A stretch of 64,000 nt of DNA from Malachius bipustulatus (GCA_910589415.1 OU342633.1:14360858-14424857); one strand, 5' to 3'; counted from the first letter of the stretch, positions 1 through 12,739 are shown. Numbers and translations are program-made. The notes: generated by a model from the sequence alone, not told the origin.

Positions 1-370
1 AAACAATACCTTCGAACCAAAGGCGTACACAGAAAAAATTTGGGGATCAACGTTCTACGAACAAAATATGCCAAAAAGTGCTTCGCGTCATAAGAAAAGG
101 ATTTGTGCAAAATTCCAGTTCAATATCTTGAAACGCAACAGAGATAATAATAAAAAACTTATTTTAAAATTTGACTTTGACACCCTTTTTTTACTTTTTT
201 TATAGGAGGGAAAATCCTCATGGACACTCGTGGTATAAAATGAGCAAAATCCAACATATTTTAGAAAATGTCGAAACGATGTCACCTTGTATGTAGTAAA
301 AGCTTTGTTTCCTTCAAACTGTCTATTGTTTTGTTTGGCTGTATGTATATGTTGCAGGCAAAACTCTTAA
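1..370. other. AT-rich stretch without a recognised gene
   Basis: I see only short chance open frames here, with no domain-like protein sequence and no element border. Confidence 0.5.
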
Positions 371-560
371 TCAGTCAAAAATACTATTGACTAGCAAAAT
401 CAGTCAAAAGTACTTTTGACCGTATGCTTTAGTCAATAATACTTTTGACTAAAATAACAGTTAAAAGTACTTTTGCCCAATGGAGCTGGTTAAAACTATT
501 TTTGACTAAGTGATTCTGTCAAAAGTAGTTCTGACTGGTTGTATCAGTCAAAACTCTTAA
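371..560. repeat. Degenerate palindromic tandem repeat (AGTCAAAAGTACTTTTGACT unit)
   Basis: About seven imperfect units of 27-30 bp follow one another. The best unit is itself a palindrome, AGTCAAAAGTACTTTTGACT, so every unit could form a hairpin. The later units are more decayed. No gene overlaps it. It could be a satellite or minisatellite fragment or the subterminal array of an unknown mobile element. Confidence 0.7.
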
Positions 561-766
561 AAAGTTAAGGTGGTCGATAAAAATAACGACAAACGCACAT
601 GTAAACTTTTATATTAGGTACTCATTATTAGTGGAGAACGTGCTGACATTAGAACAAAGAGTGACTACGAAAAGAAAGAACGCTTTTTGTAAAGAATTTT
701 AGCGATAGAGGATATGAGAGATGTCATTTCAATGTGATGACAAAAGAAAAATTTTGAAAGTTTGCA

Positions 767-1246
767 ATGGATGTGGAAGACGCGAAATTTGATGAAAAGA
801 AAACACCATTACAGTACAGTAGACTAAAACGCTTTAACATCATTGAAGTTTGTGGTATAAAAAAATTAGTTACAAACACAGGACCTGTCAAATATTTTTT
901 GCCGGCTGAGGAAATCTACGGCATTATGGATGCTGCTCATATTTCTATAGGGCATGGTGGTCGCGATAGACTCAAAAATTAAACGGCACAAAAGTACGCT
1001 AATGTTACAAAAGAAATGATTAATATATATTTATCAATGTGCGAAGTATGTCAAAGGAAGAAAATCAGAAAAGGAGGGGTCTGGTTTTGAAACCGATCCT
1101 GCACACTGAAATGAACAGCCGCTGCCAAGTCCATCTTATTGACAGGCAGTCGCAAGAAGATCGCGGGCATAAATTTATTATGGTTTATCAGGATCATTTG
1201 ACTAAATTTGTAATTTTATACAGTAATTTTATACAATGCATTTCTT
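767..1246 (+). pseudogene. Fragment of a retroelement/Ginger-type integrase (H2C2 finger plus start of core)
   Basis: The first frame (767-982) carries HISIGHGG, the His pair of an integrase H2C2 zinc finger. It ends in an in-frame TAA at 980. The same frame continues with the Cys pair (MCEVCQRKK, about 1037-1063). The sequence then moves to the +1 frame, where 1039-1246 reads into a stretch resembling the N-terminal edge of an integrase core (VHLIDRQSQ, MVYQDHLTKF). At least one stop and one frameshift make it non-functional, and no downstream catalytic Asp/Glu motifs follow. The layout resembles integrase-like proteins annotated in insects as KRAB-A domain protein 2-like, which derive from Gypsy or Ginger elements. 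The family is fairly sure; the exact element is not. Confidence 0.7.
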
Positions 1247-1439
1247 GAAACTGTTGCCATAGGAAATTGCATGTTAAAACTTACACCCCAAATTACCTTT
1301 TGTTGTCTTGCAACTTGAAAGTCGTTGTTAATTCAATTAATTTCGATGATAGTACATGTCATCTTCTTCACAATAGAACCTGTCAGAAAAACCGGGCACT
1401 GTTTAACTGAATTATACAGGGGCTTGACTATTTCGTGGC

Positions 1440-2098
1440 TCAGTGTCACTATAGGGATATAGGGAAGAATAAAGATATAGGGTTGGTTTATACCTATTAC
1501 AAAAAATGCACAATTTGATACTGAATAAGAATCAGAAACCTATCAATTTTGCATTTAAGAAATTTTCAAAGCCGACCATTATAAATAGATCCCAGAGTTT
1601 TCACAGTGGACTTTTATTTTTCTTATGGCTGCCTTATTTTTATGTCATTCGGTGTAATAAAAATGAAGGTTACCATGAATCTCCTACATTTGGAAAATAT
1701 AAATAAAAAATTATATTCTTCTTTTTACGCAAAAAATTCTGTGAAATAAGTCTTTATGCGAATTTTTTTTTTTTTTTTTCAAATGTAAGAGATTTATGGT
1801 TTTCTCAACTGTTTACACTGAATGACAATAAAAAAATGGTCTAATCAGCTTTGTATATTTTGGAAAATCAAATTGATAGTTTATGACGCCTTATGTGAAC
1901 CTACATAAAATTTTCAACAATAAAAAAGATATCGAACAAGGAATATGAATTTTTCAGTTTTTCAGCAACTACTTAAGTTATCCCAAACATCATTTCTGAT
2001 GCTTAATCAGTATAAATTTTGCACATTTTTTGTAATATAACCAACCCTGTATCTTTAACTCTTTTCGATATCCCTGTAGTGAACCACTATACAGAATG
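1440..2098. repeat. Foldback (long inverted repeat) element, diverged copy of the 40.87-41.71 kb family
   Basis: The left end (1440-1545) is the inverted complement of the right end (about 2003-2098). Shared blocks include the ends around the 'gggttggtt' motif and the 'ttacaaaaaatg' stretch. Internally, the phrases 'agatcccagagtttt' and 'caataaaaaagata' match the element at 40868-41710. There is no coding capacity. Confidence 0.7.
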
Positions 2099-2700
2099 TT
2101 TATAAGTACCAGGTAAAATAAACGGTTTCTTTTATGTCTAATAAAAAGTGCGGAAGCAAAAAACTATAGGAGACCTAAAATTTTCTAAATAAAACAATAA
2201 AACAGAAAATTCATATTGTATTTTAACATCTACCAGCGGCGTATCGCAAGAAAGGGGGAGAAATGGGCGAAATGAGAGAAATTCAGGGAAAAAATCTTCT
2301 TGTAGATTTTCACAACCATTTGTCTTGTGCAATGATGTAAGCCCCTACAGCGTAATCTATATTCTAGATTTGAGCTAAATATCTTAGAAGCTGCAGGAGC
2401 TTAAAAGAAAAATTGATTTTAATTTCTTCATAAATTTCATCACCCTGTAGATCGGTAACGAAGCGGTTGCGAACCAACGCTTATATGAACTTTTAGGCAT
2501 AAAATAAGCCTAAGAATAACGACCTTTCGTATTACCTGATACTTAGGAACACCCTGTGTAGTCAAGATCCTGTATAATTAAATTAAACAATTACCGGTTT
2601 TTCTGACAAGTTGTATCTTGTCTTGTGAAGTACAATTATTGTGAAGTATCTAGATGACATGTTGAGTAATACCTACCTACCTGAAAATAGCCTAACTAAA
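2099..2700. other. Intergenic, no gene recognised
   Basis: Only chance open frames are present, including a 64-codon minus-strand one at 2138-2332 without domain features. No border or repeat unit was identified. Confidence 0.4.
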
Positions 2701-2819
2701 ATGAGGGGACAGATGATAGTTTAACGATGATCCTAAGTGTAGGGGGTGCAAAATCTTTTCTTAACAGGAAAGTAATTCAGTAACACCGGGAATAGAGAAA
2801 AGCTTTGATATTGTACTGT

Positions 2820-3610
2820 AACGTACATTTCGTACGTACCGGCTAGATGCCGGTAACACGGAGACAACGGCGGGCGCGCGCAATGAGTGAGTGATAGTGG
2901 CGTTTAGCGGCCGACTGGAGGCCTCGAGTTCGTCGAGTCTCGCGACCTCGACTGTCGAGTTGAAATCAGGTGCGTTTCATCATTATACCTGCGTTTTCAT
3001 TCTTTTTCTCTCCTGGAAATTCGCGGATGAAGGGTCCGCAAACACCTTAAGTTACCTGAAATGGCGTCGTGAACTTTCACGTTAATTATTATAAGAATCA
3101 ACTACGTTTTTGGCTTGCTTTTTCCCTGGAGGCAACTTTTTCCCTGGAGGCAATCTTTTTCTTGGAGGCAACTTTTTTCCTGGAGGTCATCTTATTCGCA
3201 CCGAGAAGAACTCCACGTACCAAGGCAGATTTTCTTGGATACCCAGTAAGAACTCCACGTACCAAGGCAGATTTTCTTGGATACCAAGTCACCCTTTCAA
3301 AGCAAGTTCCTGGAGCCAAGCCATACGAAGATAAGTGCCTTGTAAACTCTTAGCAACCGATCCATTCATTCGACTAGCACCGCACGCTCTTGTTTTTTTT
3401 ATTATCTGTTAACCGTGCTCAAGAGTGTAATATTAATCACTGTGATATATTTTATATTTTAATAAAGAGTACCTGTTGTTCTGCTGACCTGCTTGTTATT
3501 GTTGATCCTCCTAGACTAGCGACTCAACCTACGACCCTTGTTTTTCTTGTCTCATGCTCTCAGCGACTATTTTTCCCCTCTAAGGGTTAAATAGTTCGTT
3601 TCAGTACCTA
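2820..3610. repeat. GC-rich block with two tandem repeats; possible solo LTR
   Basis: The composition changes sharply to GC-rich near 2820, with CG-rich sequence such as 'cggcgggcgcgcgc'. About four copies of an ~18-bp unit (consensus TTCCCTGGAGGCAACTTT) lie at 3119-3188. Two copies of a ~41-bp unit beginning AGAACTCCACGTACCAAGG lie at 3206-3288. An AATAAA signal lies near 3460. The arrangement of GC-rich upstream, polyadenylation signal and downstream tail resembles an LTR, but I found no matching target duplication, so this is an inference. Confidence 0.4.
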
Positions 3611-4024
3611 ACATTTTCTAAGAAATAGTACACTTCCGTATTTCAGGTAACAAAGGATGTTAACATAAAGGATCTCTACTTTCAAGATCTGTCAATAATG
3701 ATAATGAGACTTTAAGTGGGTAGGTAGTTAAATTTTACTAATAGGTACTCAATTCTTAGGATCCAGGTATAAATCGATCTGTAATTTTAGAGAAGAATGT
3801 ATTATTTGGAATTTATAGTGTTAAATTATATTTTCCATAAGTATACTTAGTAAAATATTTAACACTTTCTTCTTGACATTTTCCTTCTCAGAATACACAG
3901 TCCGGAAATGCGGAAATGATGAGCAGAAAACTAGGCTGCGAAATTTTTTTTTCAAGAACTGTACGGTATAATGGCTGAGTTACAAAGCTCCTGAAAATTT
4001 TTCTTTTTTCAATCAATTTTATTA

Positions 4025-5222
4025 TACAGGGTGTCCCATAATATGTGGGCAATCTCTCGGATTTGGGTAAATTTCGTAAAAATAAATGAAAAAATATCTA
4101 TAAAATTAATTCCTCAGAGACACCCCTACAAAGATATTAGCTGTTGAAGTTGAGGGTTGAAAATCAATTTTTTGCAATAACTTTTTTATTTCTTCACCGA
4201 TTTTGATAATTTTTGGTTTTATTTTGTATTATTTTGGACTTATTAGAATAGTGTTTCATAATCTTTGATAGCACATACATAGACCTTGGGATGGCATAAC
4301 CCCCTCATTCACTTGAAAGAAAACATGAAAAATAATAATTTTACAGTTTTTTAAGGTTAATTTTCTTTTTATTTGACATTTTTTACATAAAAAATGTCTC
4401 TTTATTTATTTCGATAGAGCGAACCTTTATCGAGATAAACGTCCTTCTAATAGGTGATGCACCGCAGGAACTTTCCAAATTTCAAGTAAATTTTAACAAG
4501 ATGGCTGATTTATGACAGTAGATTGAGCAGGAAACAAAACAAAAACTTAATTAAATACACGTCAGTGTCAAAGATTTCATTTCATGCAGATTCAATTCTA
4601 ACTGATTTTCAGCGTTTGTGTAACTCGTTTTAAAACCAGTTAGAATTGAATCTGCATGAAATGAAATCTTTGCCACTATTTGACGTGTATTTAATTAAGT
4701 TTTTGTTTTGTTTCCTGCTCAATCTACTGTCATAGATCAGCCATCTTGTTAAAATTTACTTGAAATTTGGAAAGTTCCTGCGGTGCATCACCTATTAGAA
4801 GGACGTTTATCTCGATAAAGGTTCGCTCTATCGAAATAAATAAAGAGACATTTTTTATGTAAAAAATGTCAAATAAAAAGAAAATTAACCTTAAAAAACT
4901 GTAAAATTATTATTTTTATTGTTTTCTTTCAAGTGAATGAAGTGGTTATGCCATCCCGAGGTCTATCTATGTGCTACCAAAGATTATGAAACACTATTCT
5001 AAACAGTCCAAAATAATACAAAATAAAACCAAAAATTATCAAAATCGGTCAAGAAATAAAAAAGTTATTGCAAAAAATTGATTTTCAACTCTCAACTTCA
5101 ACAGCTAATATCTTTGCAGGGGTGTCTCTGAGGAATTAATTTTATAGCTATTTTTTCATTTATTTTTACGAAATTTACCCAAATCCGGGAGATTGCCCAC
5201 ATATTATGGGACATCCTGTATA
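4025..5222. mobile_element. Foldback MITE, ~1.2 kb, two ~580-bp arms
   Basis: The element starts TACAGGGTGTCCCATAATA and ends with its near inverse (TATTATGGGACATCCTGTA). The arms, 4025-4610 and about 4637-5222, are highly similar inverted copies with a short central loop. There is no ORF of note. The TACAGGG...CCCTGTA termini recur in other foldbacks here, suggesting one superfamily mobilised in trans. Confidence 0.88.
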
Positions 5223-5299
5223 TACATGTATATAAAATATATGTTAAATGTTCTTCTTTGTTTTGGGTTTTAGGTTCCTGATATTAAAGTATTATTTTT

Positions 5300-5350
5300 C
5301 AAAAATATTTTTATAAAAATGAAACGTTTCGGGACCGATTGGTCTCTTGT
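5300..5350 (-). repeat. Penelope-like element terminal motif remnant (decayed hammerhead-like core)
   Basis: On the minus strand the segment GAGACCAATCGGTC is followed shortly by CCGAAACG, and preceded by TGAACA where an intact hammerhead would have CTGATGA. Penelope-like elements are known to carry hammerhead motifs in their terminal repeats. This is a motif-level resemblance only. Confidence 0.35.
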
Positions 5351-6052
5351 TCACTCATAAATTATAAAAAATATGTAAAAACTTAAAAATACTTTAAAAA
5401 ATCATAATTATTATAGTAAAATGTCGCAAATGGTATGTTTTATGGAACTCGCAGATAATGGCTATTATTACGCTATTATGATGGTTAAGACACTTACTTA
5501 CATACTCACGTATTAATAGCCTTCATTATAAGCTCGTTGCATAATATACTATTTCAGTTTATCCAGTGTACAATCGATCGATCTGCCAACTATTTTTTTT
5601 TTTTTCATATGCCAGTGGCTGACATTTTGGGACTGCATGGGATTTTGTTACTCCTAATATCTACAACACTGATGAAACTGATATTTTAAAACCGCACTTT
5701 TAACCACCAATATTTTCCACACAAAAAAGATACTTTTGGTCATAACTGCTAACGCGCGCTGTTTTCGAAAAAAACGGACATTGAGGATGAAAAAATCGCT
5801 TTGAATGTTACAAAAAAAAACTCGCAAGTGGCATGAAAGAAACTGAGTTAATATTGAAAAGGTATACCTAATATCAATGAAAAAGTATGTACAAAAGTTG
5901 AGTTCCGTATCTCAAACAGTTAATATTCTTTTTTTCACACCCTGTAACTCAAAAAAAAAAAATATGCATTTCCGGACACACGTTAATAGGAAATTTTTTG
6001 TTTATTTTTGACCAAAAATCTGGATTTAAATTTTTTCGCAACATTAAAGATA
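5351..6052. other. Intergenic, no gene recognised
   Basis: AT-rich DNA with no recognisable coding sequence or repeat structure. Confidence 0.4.
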
Positions 6053-6220
6053 CTAGACAAAAGATTAATGACATGTTGTCAGACAACATGCCATCCATTG
6101 ATGTTGTGCTGTGAGCAGAGGCGGAAATTGTAGACACGTGTTTCGTCCTGTTTGGGACTCACAGCATAACATGCATGGATGGCATGTTGTCTGACAACAT
6201 GTCATTCATCTTTTGTCTAG
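6053..6220. mobile_element. Small MITE (~168 bp) with ~60-bp terminal inverted repeats
   Basis: The left end CTAGACAAAAGATTAATGAC is mirrored at the right end (GTCATTCATCTTTTGTCTAG). The inverted arms run about 60 bp with few mismatches and include CATGTTGTCAGACAACATG, itself nearly palindromic. No coding capacity. Confidence 0.85.
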
Positions 6221-6227
6221 CAACGCC

Positions 6228-7735
6228 CAGTAGGGGCTCGGCGTTTCTCAATTGGGCGAAACTACCTGAGTGACCCTTCGGCACGACGGGGGGGCCTATA
6301 ATCCTACAGCTCAATTGGGCGAAGGAATTTTTAAATACCGTTGAGTTGTTTGCATGCTTTAATGTGGCTACGTTGCCAGATTTTACAGAAATTCCGATTT
6401 TCTACATTAAATAAAATTTGAAAAAAAAATCATAGTTATTTATTATACAAGAGAAAAAAGTGATAGATTTTAGCTCGAGATATGTGATTTCGCCCCCGAC
6501 GCGTATCCGGTGGAAAAATACTAGTGAGACATATGTATTTTTGCTAATGTAACATTATTTTCACTTTACTTTGTTACTATCCTACATTACTTTTTTAGAT
6601 AAATTAACTAATTTCAAAAAAAGAAAAGACGTATTTTCACTGTTATTTATATTCCACAAATATAATCGACAATGTCGGAACCCATGCAAAACAAAATATA
6701 AAAATGAATGCTAATGAGAATTTTCAGTAATTAATAATTTTTGTGATCGCTATTGAAGCGTGTTACATTAAAAAAAAACTTGCATGGGTCCTAAATTGTG
6801 CAATATCTTGGAAACAGTGCGTCCTACAACAAAAATATAAGATGACTTTTCTCTTCTAAACAAAACGGGGTATGTACCAAACATATCAAATTTTCATTAA
6901 AGTCCGTGGCATAGAAATTTTTAAATAAAAAAAGTAACAACGCACCCAGATCTCCGCCACTGAATTGAAGAATTTTTTATTGGGAGCATCAAATCGTGTA
7001 CTTCAATTAGTACAACTGAAAAAAATTCCGAATTATTCTGATACGCCAATTATTAGATATTCAAAAAATATTTAATTTTTAGAACTTTATCACCCTGTAT
7101 CTCGAAAACTAAAGCTCCGACGACCCATGTCCCATATCTGCAGCAAATTTTATACTACCTATTTTTTGCATTTCCTACGTGCCCTTCAAGTGTGTCACAC
7201 GTGTTCATTAACACCCTATACGTATTGAAAATTGTAAATATGATTATTATTGTTGCGATTTAGTTTTGAAAATAAATGTGTATTATTAAAGAGAAGTTTA
7301 ATTTTTAAATTTTATTGATTAGAAGTAGTAAATTCCAGAGATATTTGGCATTGAAATTGCTTGGATTTAAAAACATGGTGAGTTTTCAGTAGAAAATATG
7401 GAAAACACGAAAGGTCATGATTTTGTTACTAAACAATAGAAAATCATAATTCGTTAATACTATTCAACAATTCCTTGAATATAGTAAATGATAAAAAACT
7501 TCTCTCATTGGCCACCCTTTAGTGTCGAACAAGTAGCAGTTATTGAAAATAAATCTGGCAACACTGCTATATATATGGGCAAGGCCACACATGTATTTCT
7601 TGTCTGTCCGCTTATCTCTTTTAATCCCCTAGTTTCTCGTTTCTCGCCCAATTGACCCCTGGGATTAGTAGATAACAAAATCCTTCGCCCAATTCGGTAT
7701 CGCCCTAGGGGCTTTACCTACTTTATGCACACCGG
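6228..7735. mobile_element. Possible composite element bordered by GGGCGAA inverted motifs
   Basis: CAATTGGGCGAAGGAATTTT at 6312 is inverted at about 7674-7694. Further GGGCGA motifs occur at 6249 and, inverted, at 7643. The phrase TAGGGGCT occurs in direct orientation at both outer edges (about 6233 and 7715) and could be a target duplication or the edge of one. A foldback-arm copy sits inside (6650-7215). No protein is encoded. The borders are inferred. Confidence 0.4.
6650..7215. repeat. Single-arm copy of the 16.25-17.25 kb foldback family
   Basis: The segment with 'cacccagatctccgccactg', 'tgtacttcaattagtacaac', 'caccctgtatctcgaaaact' and 'catttcctacgtgccctt' follows, in the same order, the right half of the foldback at 16251-17252. 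The other arm is absent. Confidence 0.75.
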
Positions 7736-9390
7736 GGGACACTTCACTCATTTTTGGCATGCATTATGGCTGTCTGGAGTGTATCCTATGGCGCAAGCCG
7801 AACCCACCGTGTCTTTTATTTTTATTTTTATTTTGATTTAATTGCATTAAAGATACATCCTGTAATTTAGGATTGTTTTAGGATAAGTTTTCAACGGAAT
7901 TGAACTGAAATGTTTAATGAATATGACCATGAAAACTTTCCAAAACACAATAAATAATCGCCGTAGTTGCTTTGGAAACGAAAACAAACGTACCTATGTG
8001 AAATTTATTTTTCTAATTTTAGTTTCATGCAGTTTTGTTTTTTAATAAGTTAAAAAAATTAACAAAAATTTAAATGGTATGATGTAAGAAGGTTTACTAT
8101 TGAATTTATTATACAATAATTATTATTCTTATTATTGTGTCCGATCCAAAAACAAAATTGACATGTTTCAATATTTTTTTTTTGTAAACATTTTAGTTCT
8201 ATTATCAATACAGTCTTTTTCTTTTGGTTTTCCTCTTTTGTCAATTATTATTGCTTTTCGTAGTTTGTCCTAGATTTTCTTAGTAATGGGAGGCCTTCTG
8301 TAGGTGTGCACTGCAACCTGTTAAGATCTATTGTGTCCTATTTTCAAGTAACTAGTGATTCTATTTTTTATCAATCAATTTCCTTTTATGTCAAATCAGT
8401 TTCACTTAATGTCAATTATTGCTTTTCCTATCTGCGTACAGTGACAGTATCATAAACATTGGAAAAGCATTTGGTATAAAGGGAATCTACTTTGACAAAA
8501 GAGGAATTTCGAAGTTTAAGAAATGGGAAAATAACAAATAACTCGACAAATTCGGAAAAACAATTGACAAAAGAGGAAAACAAGAGAAAAAGAGTGTAAT
8601 AATTCATCTTTCGTTTCCGCGGTCCTACCCTTCAAGCGTTACTATTATTAAACTAAATTAAGTATTAAGTATATTAAAAGTATGGGTTTATAGGGAGGTA
8701 TAATTATTAGCGACCGGTAAAAAATTGTCACCATTTGGGAAAAATATACTTAAGTACTTCCTGTTTGTTAAAAAATATCTGCTTGCTTCGAAACTTTTTG
8801 CGTCCGTCATTGATCTTTGCGAAAAAATTGCTTTTTGTTTTTTTTCAGTTGTGAAAGTTTTCGAAAACTGAGCAACATTTTGACCCGATTTTTGTATACA
8901 GAGTGTTAAAAAATAAGTATCGAATATTTGGAGTGAGTACAGTATGGCCCAAAAAAAGTCAAAATGTCGTAATAAACATGGGTCCACAAATTGACGGTTT
9001 CGAAGATACGGAGGATTTTTTAAATTATTTTAACATTTTGCGTCTGCACATTATTTTTTTTTATTATGTACAAACAAACGATAGAAAGTATAAACAAAAA
9101 CAAGAGAAAAAGAGATAAGATGTTCAAAGTGCCCTTCTCCCATTTCCACTACATGTCGGCTAATTCGATATTAAAATACACATTCATAGCAATTTATAGC
9201 TTTTACACTGACAACTAATGTGATTTAATTAGTGTTTGTCTGATTAATAGCCGACTATGATATTTTAATTCAATTCCAAATTCCAAACTCGACAATTCAG
9301 TAAGAATAAAAATAAAAAAATCATTTAAATAATGCATATCGAAATCCTACCGTCATCAAACAAATGGTTTTCACAGTTGGAGTTCACAGA
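7736..9390. other. Intergenic, no gene recognised
   Basis: Only short open frames of low complexity are present (8059-8244, 8688-8987 and 8903-9118). None shows a recognisable domain. One 'tacagagtgttaaa' at about 8898 resembles a foldback terminus, but no mate was found. Confidence 0.4.
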
Positions 9391-9399
9391 TGGAAATTA

Positions 9400-9560
9400 A
9401 TAAATTTTTCGTCACCCTGTATAAAAATTTCATTAACACAATAGGATACTATATGAAAAATTAGGATACGGATGTGTAAACCGTTTTCCGATATCTTCAG
9501 CCGTTTTCAAAACAAGCTGCTTTGAAAATGGAAAACTGCGATTTTCATCTGCTTACAACT
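9400..9560. repeat. Arm fragment related to the 40.3-40.8 kb foldback family
   Basis: 'caccctgtataaaaattt', 'aaccgttttccgatatcttc' and 'gaaaatggaaaactgcgatt' match, in order, the right arm of the element at 40305-40812. It is only a partial copy. Confidence 0.55.
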
Positions 9561-10149
9561 CCTTTTAAACTGCAACTGGTGAATCCATTCTCAGAGAATC
9601 TGAAAATGTATTAATATACAGGTGTCTCATTTAAAAAAAATTAACAATGTCATGACTGAATCAAGGAACACCCTGGGAAATTTTTTTTACGTCAATAGAC
9701 ATTATTTAAATTAAGAAAATGTTTCGGTATTTATTTGAGAAATATTTATCGAGGGAGAATTCAGGAGTGGCAAGCTTTCAAATTTACCCTGTATATTATG
9801 TCATAAATGTTTGTTTATAATGTTTATAAAAATGTCGCAATTTCAGGTAGGTACGTACGTACTAATACATTTTTTATTGAAAGCTTTCATGATTTGGTTA
9901 ACTTCTTCATTGATAAAAAATGTTTAAAAAATTAGAAGCGAATTTTACCACGTTTTGAGTTAAGAAGTGATTCATTTTTCTCTCACCCTACTTTGCTTTT
10001 ACCAATACTTACTCTATGTACTGTATAATGAGGCTATAATAATTATGCTTGATGGGGCAGTAATGAGGCTATATTGAGATTTGGTGGAGAGGGAATAGTG
10101 ATGGTTGATGGGCCTATAATGAGACTAACGAGGCTTAATGGAGAGGGAA

Positions 10150-10370
10150 AAACATATAAATAGGGACATCATTCGTAATAAGTATTAAGTACATTTATAA
10201 AGCAGTTTTAGTCTTTTGAGAGCACTTCATCTTCTGCGGCGTTCAAAGTTCTTTTTTTATTTTTTATTGTGTAATATTGTTGTGGAGTGCAAGAGTAGCA
10301 GAAACTCATTGCGGTAGTGATTTCCAGTTCAAGTTTCTACATAAAGTTTGCTCATTATTCCTTTTTGGTA
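10150..10370 (+). promoter_or_regulatory. Putative TATA promoter and non-coding first exon
   Basis: ACATATAAATAGGG at about 10152 is a good TATA box. A ~180-bp AT-moderate segment follows, and then TTTTTGGTAAGTACC near 10362, a near-ideal splice donor. No ORF is contained. No downstream coding exon can be assigned, so this could be a host 5' UTR exon, an LTR promoter or chance. Confidence 0.3.
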
Positions 10371-11785
10371 AGTACCTGCACTTTTAAATAAATTTTAAAT
10401 AAATATTTCTTATTATTTTAAATTATTAAGTATTTCAAATATTATTATTATTATAATATGGTTAATATTAGCTATTTATAGCATGAAAAAGCGTACGTTC
10501 ACGTTCTATTTTGTATTGATTTGTTCGTTTTACTGATATGCAATAATAATTATTATTGTATGTGCCCGAAATCTACAGGTTGCCGTTAAGTATGCAAACA
10601 AACAGGAACTGTTGCCAGAACACCAGGAACTGTTGCCAGAACGTTCTTTAACATATCGTTCCGAAACTGAAAATATTAGGTGTCAAATCTGACAACATTG
10701 CACATCTTTTGACGCAAAAAGATCTTTTTATCGAATAATTAATGATATTGTTTTCCAATTTATTGCAAAAATAAATTGCGTTAGAAATTTTTTTATTAAA
10801 AATATAGCTGAAATGTTCGAGGCGAGTATTTTGAACATCTCCAAGACTAGTTTAATGATTTTTTGTCCTTTACAACATGAAAAATTAAGTGTTACCTACT
10901 CACTAATTTTAGTGTGTCTTGTAGCGAATTTCATAAATCGGATGATTTTAATTTAGTTTCAATTATAATTTTCGAAACAAATTTTAAAACAAAATCATTT
11001 TTGTATAGATAATATGCCTTTCAGATGATGTAATGATATATCTACTCATTTAAAAAATCAAGATGACGGCCATAACATGAAATTATTCTGCGAAAAAATT
11101 CTAATTTATGTCAAAAGATGATTAATAATGTGATATAGGTATTGAACCGTTCTCGCAACAGAGCCTTGGTTCTATACTTAACAGCTACCCTGTATTTCTA
11201 TCAAAAAAGCAGGTTAACCTACATATTAGGAAAACAGAAGTCCCAACCAATAAATAAAAAATTTCAAAACGGAAAGTTCAATTTGAAAATTATCCAGCCT
11301 ACATAATATGTATTAGGTAGGTATTTCAAATCATAAAAATCACAAAATTTTATTCCTATCATTTGCATTAAGCTGGAAAAGTGTAACTTTCCTGGCTAAA
11401 AAGAGAACATCCTTTCTTTTTTTTTCTTTATTTACTCTATTTTATTTTTATTATATCGTATTATTATATTATGATTATTATTATTTATATTATTTCCTTT
11501 ATTTTATTCATTATTTCGTATAGTTAATTCAAATATTGTTAGAGGATTTAGTTTTGTTAACAATAATTATCTTAGACGGATTGGATTTGCTTAGGTTCGG
11601 TTGCACAAACGTTAATACCGATTTTAATTAAAATGCCCTGATTACCAAAATATTTCACTGATATTACTGGGATATTGCTAGGGCCTAGTACTTTCTAGAA
11701 GCTATTAAAAAATGATAAATAATTAAAAATAATGGAATCATACAATTTTTTTAATTATTAACTATCAGGAAACTTAATTATATCA
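10371..11785. other. Intergenic, no gene recognised
   Basis: AT-rich; contains a short direct repeat CAGGAACTGTTGCCAGAAC (two copies near 10600-10640). No protein-like sequence was seen. Confidence 0.4.
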
Positions 11786-12739
11786 GGACATGCACATCTT
11801 TTTTTTAAATATCGTTTAAAATTTTAAATTTTGTACTCTTTTACTCTACTTGTAAAAATTTAACTTTGTTATAAAAACGCGATTTGCACCAACGCGTATA
11901 CAAATCCGTAAAACAAATTTGAAAATCCGTAAAAAAAATTCGCACCATATAGGAAAAATTTTGATTTGTCATTTTTATTATTTTTTTTCATGAATTTATT
12001 ATTTTCAAAGATTATATTTGAACAGACCATTATACGATTCATGGTGTGGATTGTAGGTCCAGAGAAAGTGACGTTTTTCTGAAATTGAAAAGTACAAAAA
12101 ACCTAATTATTTCGAAAACGATAAGGGAAATTTGAGGAAAATTTTGACAATATTCGTTAGATATTCACTAAATGTAATGTCAGTGATGATAGAAATTAAT
12201 TATTTATTTTATGCAGTGGGAACTTTTGAAATTTCAACTTTTTGACATTTTTTCTGTTATTTTGATTTTAAAATATTTTGACTGCATTATTAGTTAATAT
12301 TGCATAAGTTAAGTAAAGTTGACAGGATTAATAGAAAATAATACCGAAATTTTCAAATTTTATAAAATATTTAAATTCAGTTAGGTATTTAATAAACTCA
12401 CACTTCCTGAGGGCATCTTTCTGACCCGTAACATAATAGGGTCGGAAGTTTTTGTGCTACTCATTATCGGGCCCGCGTAAACAGTAAGAGATACAGAAGC
12501 GGTTAAATAAGAGAAAAGTTGCACAATTTTATGCTTAACATGAATCTACAAATCGGATATTTTTAGTCGTTGCTGCAATACCTACTTATTCCAAAAAAAA
12601 AGAAATTTCGTTCCAAACGGATATTTCAACCAAAAATTGGCGATGCAGATGGCGTACGTGCGTAAGTCGCAAGCGTCTTTTGCTATAGAAAGGGCTAAGT
12701 GCCAGCTTTGTTTGTTTCGCTAATAACTTACCTGTTATT

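Noticed and set aside
380..550. CRISPR-like array from regularly spaced repeats
   Set aside because: The units are adjacent palindromes without unique spacers, and the sequence is eukaryotic.
2820..3610. CpG-rich promoter of a host gene
   Set aside because: Tandem units and an AATAAA signal without any following coding exon fit an LTR or other repeat better; left as an uncertain repeat.
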